This document shows, one piece after another, positions 46,101-58,100 of a stretch of 64,000 bases of DNA; position 1 is the stretch's first letter; each line of letters begins with the position of its first letter. This DNA comes from Patiria pectinifera (Eukaryota > Echinodermata > Asteroidea > Valvatida > Asterinidae): the NCBI GenBank assembly GCA_029964075.1, contig CM057141.1, positions 2,728,001-2,792,000 on the forward strand, read 5' to 3'. Position numbers and translations under genes: made by a program. Under the pieces are notes generated by a model. That model saw only the letters and a program-made list of their open reading frames with translations, did not search any database and was not told the origin of the DNA.

Positions 46101-49100
46101 ATCTGTTAGATCTCTGGTTTGCATGAATTCTTTTTTACTGAATATACTACACAAGGGTATAATTAATATGCTCCATCAAGATGAAATTCTTATATTAAGT
46201 AGTTTTTGAGAAATTAAAGGATATCTGATTGCACAACTTATTATTTTTGGGGGGGGGGCCCACCCTGTATTAGTTGTTCCTTACTTTAAACGATACACAT
46301 TTACTTGAAAGTATACTTGAAAAAGGAACAATCAACTTTACTTTGAGGAAAACATGGACATTCTCTCGAACAATATGATGTGAAAACGAAATACCAATTC
46401 ATCTGTCATCCATGCATGAGGAAGTTCATTAGTCAATGGTGCTGTACTTTCTATTAACGATGTGACTTTGCGTTTAATTTTGTTAACGTTTAGCAAATAG
46501 TTTTAAGAACCGTTTGAACGTTTAACCGTTTAGCAAGGCTAACGCCTGCCCATTATGTCTGCAGACCGACGTTAATGACATGACAAATCAACAGTGATTG
46601 ACATAATAAATAGTGGGCAGCCATTGAAAACGTATAACTTAACTATACGTTTACCCCGAATGTAATCAAACACTGCAGTGCTTCTAAGGTTGTGTGAATT
46701 AAAGGTTTGAAAACATCATTAATTTGATTGTGCTGTGTATGTTTAACTCAAAGGAAGATCGCGTGAATTAATTCGGGTTTCGTCTAAACGTTTTGGGAAA
46801 TTTGTAAAGGACGAGCGTGTTTTTGTTCGTTTAAACGTTTAAAGGGCCAAGCAAACGTGTGATGTTTTTTTCAGGCAGAAAACTCAATGCTACATCCATT
46901 TCAGCCCAAAAAAATTGCCAGAATTTGGGATATTTTGCTGTTGTTATTTTTTTTTTGGGGGGGGGTGATTCATTGTTGTGTCAGTACATGACAGCAGGCC
47001 AGTGAGTTTTCTCACAAAGTGTTTTAAGTGTGTTTTAAGTGTTTAAAGAAGTGCACTCTTCAATTAGACTAACCAAAAAGGGATGTCCAGTTATTTTCAT
47101 ATACATTTAAGAGGAGTAGAAAGTTGCACAAAATATTATGTCCCCAAGTAAAATTCATGTCATGGCACTTTCAACGTGTAAAGTCACATCCTTACTTTCT
47201 GTGGCCGCGAACATTGCCCTGAAGGTGAATTTGAATGTTAGTGGATGTATTGTTGAACCTGTATTATTGAAAAGAAAATGTCACGATTGTAGATCTTGTC
47301 CTGCTTGAATGAATATTTGATCATATTAATTTTGTTCATGGAAAAACATATCTGCGATGATCAAAGATGACAGGAACGTCTTCTGTTATTAATTTCGAAC
47401 TATTGTCTTATGTTGGCCATATAATATATCCTTACACTGCTCTTTAGATAGTCCCCGTTCGTTTCAAATGGTTTAAGTAACCTCCGCACCGATGTTGGGC
47501 GCGATAAGCCATGGGCGCACGCCTTTATGCACATTTGGTATTGGTGCATACACCTCACCGTTATGTCAAAGCTGGATGCACTTTTGCTATAGTTCATGGC
47601 AGAATTCCCGTCCAAAATAATCCATGCATAATACGGCAACATTAATGCGCAGATGGCACCACGTAAGACTGATATCAAACGGATGCCGATTTTGATTGAT
47701 ATAGCTTTGATGTTGCGTTTTCATTATTACAGTAGCGGGTGAGTAGGCCTAACCATTATATAGGCTGTTGTAGTACAAGGGGGGCTTTCCTTTAGCAGAA
47801 TTCATTTCCGGGTGACCTAATGACGCGCATTCAGTTGGCTGACTATAGTAACAGACTGGTCCATTAATGGCGCTTGGACCAATCACAGCCGTAATGAACG
47901 TCCGACATGCGAGCACGTACGCGGGAAAGACAATGCCTTGTCCTCGAGAGGTATGTAAAGCACGACTGTGTGCTCTCCCCGTCGATTTCGGATAAACGAA
48001 TGGTCATAAGTTGTTCCTGGCATCTTTTTAGCTAGTTTGGCCAAAACAGCGCGCGTCATACGCAAATGCATATATAGTCGGACGTACATTTTGTGACGCC
48101 TGTCGGGCATTCTAAATCACAGCTGTGATTGGTCAAAACATCAGTGGGCGGGGCTTAATGGATCGGTAAATCGGCCCTCCTTATAAACTCACTAAAGTTC
48201 TTTGAATTCCATAACAAGTTGATCAGGTATAAATGTGGGTTGCAACTCGCAATGGCGCTATCCGGTTCGTTAGTGACTTCGTTTTACACGCGCGTGCGCC
48301 ACTGATTACTAGCGCCCATTGGATAAACACTCAAGTTGCGTTAACTTCCGGTTCCAATGGTTCCAATGCTACTTAATGTGCAGTGGGCGTGGTTTAAACT
48401 GAAGTGACGTCACACTAACGAAACGGATTACCAATGCTATACCAATTTAATCTATAGCCATTTGACGATCGTCCCCTGACAGGGCGGCGTAAACTTGTAA
48501 TAAGGGGAAGAGACTGTACCTATAAACAAGAACAGAATCATTTGAATAATGAAGGGGAATGCAACCAGCATAAGCTGATGTGAAAGTTCGCAGGTTCTAT
48601 TTTGGCGAGTATATCCCATATCTGCAGAATAACGATTTGGCGGGAGAGTTGTCAACAACCCTAACCGAATCAATAACTGTAAGGGCAGGCTTTCCTGGAA
48701 ACTGTCCAGGGCTGTATGCTGATGATTGGTGCCTGCAACACACGGGCATCCGCTAATCACTCACTCACCTCACCAGCCATTGCTAAAACGCCTGTACAGG
48801 TGGAGGTCCATAATGTCAGCCATTTCTACCTAAAGCTGGGCTGTTACTGTTAGTAAAGGCGAAAACGTTTTGCATCCAGGTAAACTCGTATCTGTGGTTC
48901 ATTATGTTTCTTGTATCAAAACTTTTGCAGTTGTTTAAGGCATACACTAGGAACAATTGCACTTCATGCATTTTGCTCGTTTCGTGTAATACCGCCACTC
49001 ATGCAAAGAATTAGAATGTTCATTTCTTCTAAATGACAGCAAGCTAGACGGATTAATTTCACAGGGTGTTTAAATGCAGTACCATCTTGAATCCAATCAA

Positions 49101-52100
49101 GCTTTGTCGGTAGGTTACTTTTGGGATAAATGCAAATGATCGTATGTGCCTTTAAAAGGATCAATGCAGTATATCATAGGTTGGTAAGTGTTATCTTAAC
49201 AAATATCGTGTGAATGTAAGTTTTGAGATTTTACTGAAATCTATTTTGTTACAATAAAAAATGACTGAGCCACTGACTGACTGAGTTGCTGATTATAATA
49301 ATGTACACCATAATGACCGTGTACAATGTTCATAGTTGATGTTGGCGCTGGAATTGTGCATTTTCTAGCTTAAAGGGTCGTGAAATGAATTTTTTATCAG
49401 AAACATATTTTGTACAACTTTCTACTCCCCTTAAATGTATATAAAAAAACTATTGGACATCCCTTTTTTGTTAATCTTATAGAAAAGAGCACTTCTTTAA
49501 CATTTAATATTGTCCATGCTTTTCCGGACAACTGAGAGCGCTGTTGTTGTGATGTCATTTCAGGAAGACACTGCTCAGTTTGGGTGTGTTCTGTTCAACT
49601 TGTGAACCCAAAAATTTGCTTATTGAAAAATCTGTGAGCAACTTTTCTCACTGGCTTTCTGCCATATATTGACACAACTGACACAGCGAATCACCACATG
49701 CGTTATGCGTTAGCATAAAATTACAAAGGCACCAAACTTCCCTTGGAAATGGCAAAACAAAAATTGAAAATAAGGTGAAATGGGACGAAAAGGTGCATGG
49801 ACAAAAAAGTTTTTCAAGGATTGCATTTAAAAAAAATAATTACATTGCATAGGCCCTTTAACTTATGGTCTAGCTCGACTGGCAAGCCTAGGGTTGTTAT
49901 TTTTATTTGATTGAAATCTGTACTTAATTAATTTGTTTGTTCCGAGAGGATTTCAATCTAATACACTGTTTTCTCCATTGACTTTAGAATTATCCACGAA
50001 GAGGGATTCAGTGACGAAGATGCAAAGGTTTACCGACCTGTTGTATTTAGCAACACCCTGCAGTCCATGGTGTCTATACTCAGAGCCATGGAGAAGTTGG
50101 AGATATCCTACGATGACCCAAGTAGAGAGGTGAGTTATAGAATCCCAACACAGTGCAGCAATGGGACACCGTAGTTTTGACTGTGTCAATGCAGAGACTG
50201 GTTTTTGAATAGACCGTATGTGTAGCAGCCATCTTAGAGGGGATCTTTTGTTATTTTAATTCAGTAACAATGAATCCACAAAAGGTACACTCATGCATAT
50301 TCCAGCAAAACAAAGGCATTGCCCTCCAAGATGGCTGCCACGCATGAGGTATATAGCTAGAACAAGTCCGCCAGCAAGGTTGTTTATCTTCTGCAGGCTA
50401 GCAGCGACATATACTTTAATACGCATACGAGAAACATGTCACGTGAGTGACTTTTCTTTCTTAAATAGTGCTAAATAAAGTCCTGTACTGATCAATTAAG
50501 TTATTTCACCTTTTTAATCCTGATTTATAGCTCTGCAAATGTTTTTTTTTTAACTGGAAAGTTAAATCTGAGAACCATTTCGTTACAAACTGATGCATGC
50601 GAATAATAATGGTCAATGACTATACTGGTTGCAGACAACAATTGCAGTTTGCCACCGTAACTGTATTTTCACGTATGCCAGCGGTACTTTTGGATTGTGC
50701 ATAATATGGATTAGGGTCTAAAATACAGTATCCGTCATCCGTAATTCGTATAACAAAAACAACAACGATTATATAACTAAACCATAAGTGACGGGGGACA
50801 GGCCTTCTATCCCCATATGCCCCCTTTTTGTCAGAGAACAGAACATGCATCCCACGAAATTGCAATGTAAAAAGGATTCAATGTTTGGCCATTTAATTAC
50901 TGCACATTATACGTTTGTATATACAAAATCCATGGAAAGATACTTTATTTTTGTTTCACAGCAAAGCTGTGTGGCCGTAGAGTTGATTTCAAATCAGATT
51001 TGTACCAATGCATTTTATGTTCAGTTCAGTGTCATGTACTAATATATTGACCGTGGTACATTTGTTTACAAATTGGATGTTGTGATCAAGTGATGCCAAC
51101 TTTCAGCAAACTGTTCACTTCTACACTACATGTGTATATCTTGAAATTTGATTGGTGTGAAAGTGGCGACATATAACCTGCAAAAGATGCTTAAATGTTT
51201 TGGTTGCCTGTCGGTTGTCCGTTGGTATGACGTCACATGTAACATAGACTATAGAACACACTTCGCTTCTACGGTCCAAGTCTTTGGAATAGCATTGACC
51301 AATCAATTAAATCCAAAACCTCCGTGGGCTCTTTTAAGAACTCTTTCAAAGAGTATATCATTTCCCAATATGTAGCATAGTTTGGTTGTTTTCCTTTGGT
51401 TTGTTCTCCAGTGTTGTCACCTCTCTTGCAGTTTAACAGTTTTGCCAGTCATGTTTCTTAATTTATTTCTAGTCAGATCATTTTGTCCTCTTGTTTATGT
51501 TTGTCTTTGACTTAATTAATGAACTATTTGATTATTTAATGTATTGGTTTTCTCTTCTAAAGGCACTCCGCTACAAGCCTTGGCTTATTAGGATTGTGCC
51601 TCCACAATATTGCATTTTGCATTCTGTTATGGTATTGTTTCAGTATGGAAATACAAGCATAAAATTTGCAACACAGTCCGAGTATGTCGTGAGAATGACA
51701 TTTGGCTATAGGGCCATCGCATATTTGTCCTTCGAAAACAATATTGGTTCAATAACAAGCAATGGCAGCCTTTTTGAAAAAAATGAAGATTGCTTGTTTA
51801 TTCTACCTATATTGTTTTCAAAGAACCAACCTGCGATGGCCCTATTGCCAAATATCTTTCACATGACATACTCTGAGTCTCTGACTGTGTGTCAAAAGTC
51901 AGGCTTGTATCGTCAAATGCAAATGCGCCATTCCCCCAAATATTATTCTTTTCTGTGCCCCACTACTATAGCTTCGGCATATTCGCCTCATGTGGATATC
52001 GGCTTCCACTGACAAAGCTAATTTGTTGTAGTCTTCATTTTAAATTGGGTACGTGAATTAATTGCATGGCAGAAGGGGGCGGTGAACGTTGAAAACGATA

Positions 52101-55100
52101 CTATTAGGCTTTTGAATATTCATGCGTGATTTTTATGCTCCCTATGATGAAATGTTTTCGTATGCCCCTAATTAACCTTTATTAACCTTTTTATTTTATT
52201 TCACGTACCTTTAATGAACAAGAAACTCAAAGCACATTGAGTCATGTAATTATATATTATCGCGTTGTGATCATGCCAATTATAAATTGAGAAAAGCAAC
52301 AATCTATAGTACGCTCTTTCTAATTGAAAAAAAAAATCACAAGTATGAAATGGCGAGATTAATTGACATATTTCTGCTCGTAACGTTTCAGCTTAGCACT
52401 GACGAAATAAAATAACCAAAGCTAAAGGAAAAAAGAAAAGAAAAAACAAACCCAGGATATTTTTTAGTACAACGCCATCTGCATTTGAGTTGAATATGCC
52501 GACATAGGACGAACGGTGCAACTGTGAAATCACATAATTAATAATAAACCCAATGATGTTGCCGGGAACCTAATTAAATGAAGCGACAGTTAATGTCATC
52601 GTTTAAACGCTTACAAAGGCTTGAAGGTCGCAGCGGTGAATGTGCCTTTTCAGCAACCATTATATGTTTTCTTTGCATTGCGTCATAATGGACTATGATA
52701 TTAATTAAATGGAGCATCATTTGCTTCATTTAGCTGTGTTTGTACATTTCTTTAACGGAGAGTACTTTTTGTACATTCCCACACCATTAGGCAAATCAAG
52801 GGTGGACAGGGAAACCACAAAACAGAAGTTTATTCATAATTGACTAAACTGTATTCAACTAGGCCTTAAAATGGACCGTGGCTTTCGTCACACTGCACCA
52901 TTGATAATTTATTTAACACCACTCTTTTGTTTATACTGTACATGTACCCATATTATGATGCCCCTCTTCATTGCGTCTGATGACGTAGTCGTAGCTACGA
53001 AAGCTCATGCACACTTTCACTCTAGTTAGTCATTTAAAGTGCTACCTTACTTTTCCGGTTTGTGTTTGGTGTACGGTTTGTTATTCATGCTTAGCTGAAG
53101 TTAGCTCATAAACCGCTAAGCAGCATTTTCTGCTTATTGGAAGTTACAAGCCCCGATAGTTATCAACCATTATCCCCCTTTGTTTTCACCTCGATGTACA
53201 CGCAGGACGATTGTAAGATGGTGCTTGACATTGTCAGTAAGATGCTAGATTCGGAGCCTTACTCCAGCCCTCTGAGAGGCGCCTTATCGAGACTCTGGTC
53301 TGACATGGGCATCCAGGAGTGCTTTAACAGATCCCGAGAGTATCAACTTAACGATTCAGCTAAATAGTAAGTTCCGTTTCCCTTAAACCGTGGTTAGTTG
53401 TGTTACGTGTCTTTGGTATAACTTCATCGTTTATCGCATGCATAGATATATGTAGCTTGAGATGGTTCATGCGCAGCCAACAGGTTACAAGATTTGTAAG
53501 ATTGCATTGTGAGATCTTTGTATGGATGAATGTTTTGAAGGCAGAGCACAAGCAGCGCATCTTGGGGACTAGCGGGACGTTTAATATTAAAATATTTATA
53601 CGCTTGGTAATTACCGTCATGTCTTGTAGTGTCAACCTGTACTTTGTTGAGTGGGTGCGGGCAAGACTGCGCGTGACTTGGCAGCAACTTGAACCGGCAT
53701 CCTATAGACCTATATACAGATATCTTTTTAGAATACACATTAGCGCCCATGTGTCTTCTCGAGTATGGCAAGACTATACAGTGATCACATACTGTATTAA
53801 GAACAAAATACCTAAAAATTCGTAGAGCTTTTGAACGGTGTCGTTTAGTTCGCAATTTACTGACCAATTTGTCAAACTCAAATGTTCTCGACAAAAAAAG
53901 GATTGCCTCTGGAATGACTACGGAAGTAGTTCATCTTTATATCAACTAGAAATTCGGGTTTCTAGTTGAACTCGTGTTTTTCAGGGTCAAAATTGACATT
54001 TTTCTTGGTCGAGTGACACTTTTGCCAAGGTTTTTCGGGTCACTGAAATGACTCGGATAGTGATCCAGAGAAGTGCCATTTTGACCCGCAAATTTGTCAA
54101 CTTTGACCCTGAAAAGTATAAGCCAAATGGAACCCGGATGCCGGGTCAATCGGACCAGGGACGTTATAGAGTAGAGTGCACGACCTAACAAATCTATGTC
54201 ATTGATTTAAATTCGTACTTTTAGCTCAGAGGAAAAAGATTATGAAATACGGTGAGTGGACCGATAGTTAAGAGGTCTTCAGATTGAGTTCTTAAATTGT
54301 TGGTATTTCTTATTGAAAACTGTAAACTCCTGATCAGGTTTTTTTGTTTACAAGTACTTGGCACCCGCTGCTATATCAGACTCAAACCAGCCAGCCGATC
54401 CCGGCAAGCTCGGTGGTCGAGTGGTAAGACGTCTGCACTAGAAAGTAGGAGGTCGTGGGTTCGAGTCCCACCGAGTGATTTTTCTCACTGTCACCCGGGG
54501 GTAACACACTGAGTACACAAGTATTTTATAGTCGGTGAATTAAGGGCAAAACCTAATATTGAATTTACTTGGCACATGACAAATGCTCAAGTTGTAGAGG
54601 AAACTGTACCGACATTGACAGTTCTTCACCTCTTATTTGTGTTTTCCTAAACAGCTATGTTAGGTTATGATGAAACTTAGAATTTTTCTGGGTCTTTTTT
54701 TGTCAGCTTTTTAGATAGTTTGGACCGCATCGGATCCGACGACTACCTGCCTAACGAACAAGACATACTACGGACACGAGTCAAGACTACGGGAATAGTA
54801 GAAACTCACTTCACATTCAAAAATTTACATTTCAGGTAGGTGAGATGACTGCAAATCATTGGATACGTTGTTTGGAATTCTCAAGTGAATGCACTTTTGT
54901 TATTAAAAAAGAAAGTTGTTCTACCTTTTAATTTCATTGCATTTCACCTCCGAATATTCGATTTCGAAAATAAATATTCGAAGATTCGCTAATAGATCGG
55001 ATATTCTAATTTTCGAATTTTCGGCACAGCCCTATCCCAAGTATAGGCATAGGCCTATATTATTCTGCATGTTATTGAAGAAATCACATTTACAGGGTTT

Positions 55101-58100
55101 CCAGATATATATTTTTTTTTAAGTTTTAAACCTACATGTCGGATTGTTGGAGCACTATACCGTGGCTATATACCTATAGTCCGGTCTGATTGTTTTCCAT
55201 ATTAGTCCTTTGGTCCACAGGGCACTTTATTACAGCACAATGCCGAATATTCCTGTGGGACAATCGTTTCTATGATGATAACCTTGACCATCTCATCACG
55301 CAAGATTTAATTGATTGATGCGGGCCTCTTCGGATCTGACCAAATGATTGAATCCGTTTCATGAAACCACTTTGTAATTCAATAGTTTGGCCATTCATAT
55401 GACGGGAAGGTCCTGTCCATACATAAGCCTACCACTCGTCTTAGGCATTGAGAGTACATAGTCTGACTCACATTGCCCTAGTTCATATTGCTTTCTGTGC
55501 ACGGTGAATCATCGTATTGTACTTTTTTAATATTAACAATGTGAATGTATTAATATACGACTATCCACCTGCTTAACTGTAACGCATGGTAAATATGTTT
55601 TAATGGTATTTCGTTGGGGAAAAATATAATCGATCTTTGTACTATAATTGTTGCTAACATGATGAATTTAAACTCTCCACGTTGTGAGTTTTGACTTAAA
55701 TTTCAAAATATTAATATTCAAAATTGATAGCAATCCATGCATTTTACGTTTGTGAGGAATTTGCAGCTAAGCCCAATTTTTCCTCAAAACATTGAAAAAT
55801 AAAACGTACGTAGTACGATCTAGTATGATCTAGGGATAAATCTGTCCTTTTTTAAGTACAAGAGAGTTAAGTTTATTGCTTACAGAACGAAATTCAATGT
55901 TTTCTGAAAATAGGCACACGACGTAGCAAATACATTTGCCATAATTGAATTTGATGCACACTATTTCCGGCGACCCCTTTACTATGACATGCGACGTGTG
56001 GTAGCCTACTCGTAGATTGTTTAACAACACCACAATTTGATTTGTCTATCAAAAATAATATAAAGTTAGGTCTATATCTTGAAAGTGGGCTTTTAATTAA
56101 TTTCAAGTAAGTTTCTTTTTGGGGCGCCTTCGAGAACTATATCGTTACTGTTGCGTCATTGAATATAGCATCACCCATTCCCTACATGTAATACTGCGAA
56201 TGAGTCGAGAGTAAATTCCATGAGGGTGAAGATCAGTAAATAGGCCCAAAATTGCCTACGCTGGCCAAATCACAATTTGCATGCCCTCAAATTCTCCCGT
56301 ATTAGAGCATTTTGAGGGCCGTGAACGTCAGGATTTTAAAAAGACGGGTGGAAGCCGTGCAGAAGACTGCAAGCTCGTTTATGTGTGAAATTTGGATGAT
56401 TTGAGGCCCTTAAATTTATCTATTTTGTGATGGAGCGTAGGCGTCTATTTTCAAAATGGCGATGGGCTTCAGGACTGCTTTTAGGGGTGATCATCTTTGG
56501 AATTTTCTCCCAAAAGTCATTGGATAGTAGAAAGTAGTAAAAATGAAAGATGATGAAATAAGCTTTAATTTGACATGTATCTCGAGCACCTCTGAGAGTT
56601 GTGAGTATTTGTAATAATTTTTGGAATTGCGCGTAATTAGCACTTAGGTCTATGGCAGTCTGTTTACTGGTCTGCAACCAAAATGAACACTCCGACCGTT
56701 GCAAAATGACACACAACTAGGCTCATTCAACAGGCCAGCGTATACTCCCTTGCATCATGACGTAGATCAGGTCAATGCTTGTCATCCTTTTGATACTGAT
56801 GACGCAGCTTTCGTTGATGCCCACACGCATACAGAGAGCTCAACAAATCGAACGGTCTGCATATATCGCGGCGTGCCAATCTCATTACGAGCCATTTTCT
56901 CCGGAGATTGTCGTCTGCGCGCGGGAATACATTATTGTGCGTGTGTGTGTGACTGTGCCGTTGCAGTTTCAACTATATGCAGATGTAAATATTCAGGGTA
57001 TAATAGATATATCACCGAGTCACCTCTAACGCTTTCCCTGGCGGCTACTATATACCGGTAGACTTTTTACTGCTTCTGCGGTATCCGTTATACTTCTCAT
57101 TGCAAGTTCATTCAGAGCAACACTATGAAACACAATACAAAGTCAATCATCACATCACATCACATCACAGAACACAAATAATTGCCTACCATCTTATTTC
57201 TCGGTAGGCCTATCGCATCATTTTACGTGCACGGTATATCGTATGCAGTCACGCCAAATGATGATGTTCCTTTAAATGGCAACATTTCATTGGATTAACG
57301 TCACATGCATTTAGTTCGACATGTCACTATACACTACTGTACCATTTCTTTGTACAATTATTCTTTTAATAACCCAAGTCCTTTCAATTACCAGTGATAG
57401 GTTACATACAATAGTGCAACAGTGCAGTTTATCACACAACACAAAAGCTCAGCTCGGTGATCATTATTTTCCAATTGAGAAAACTATAAACTAAACCTCT
57501 TTCTTGGTGCGAAATCCGTACGATTTTGATGACAAGTACAGAGGGAGCCGGTGTCATAATGAAATCTGGACTTCTATGAAATCTAGTCTTGTTTACCTTA
57601 TTTGGACTTTATAACCCTCACACGTGACCTGTGACTGTCCTAATTATGTTCACTAAGGCCGGCGCACAATGCAACAAATGAGTCCATATTTCCTTGAGTC
57701 CAAATTTCACAATGCACGTCAAGAGGCCAAGCAAGTTTAGCCTTCACATTTCCACACGATTCCAACCTCGTCCCCATCATGGGGTACTTTATTTTCAACC
57801 TTGTTTCCAGTGGTAACCCCTGGCATGGCAAACTTGCTTCCTGTATCCTGATTCGATACAGCAATAGCAAGTAATGGGTTTATATCGTGTACTAGGTGTT
57901 TTTATTTCCAACGTCTATTACGTATTTTATTGCTTCGTCCTTCGGATGGGACGTAAATCCGTATTGGTGTGTTGTGTAATGCACGTTAAAGAACCCAGTA
58001 ACACTTATCGCTAAGAGAAGGGGTTTGCCCCGGTGTTTCTGGTAGTGGCTGCAATATGCGCCGCAGCACCTTGTAAACCCTTGTAAGGTGCTACATAATG

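Larger units (their letters stand above)
37732..49987. other. G-alpha-o intron 2 (12.3 kb)
   Basis: Opens with GC-rich sequence up to about 38250. It then holds a 225-bp tandem duplication, several MITEs, and long stretches (39700-41900, 44600-45750) with no recognised repeat or exon. Such long early introns in G-alpha genes often hold enhancers, but I see no specific site. Confidence 0.6.

Noticed and set aside
51491-52012. 173-residue open frame in G-alpha-o intron 3
   Set aside because: It runs through both arms of a foldback element and resembles no known protein.
52970-53005. Possible second hammerhead (CTGATGACGTAGTCGTAGCTACGAAAGC)-like stretch
   Set aside because: The CTGATGA and a stem II are present, but the stem-closing pair or G12 is lost and no stem I partner was found. 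It may be a decayed relative or chance.
54405-54485. Functional tRNA-Leu gene
   Set aside because: Acceptor and T arms pair well, but the anticodon stem is short with an 8-nt loop and there is no long variable arm, so a SINE head or pseudogene is more likely.
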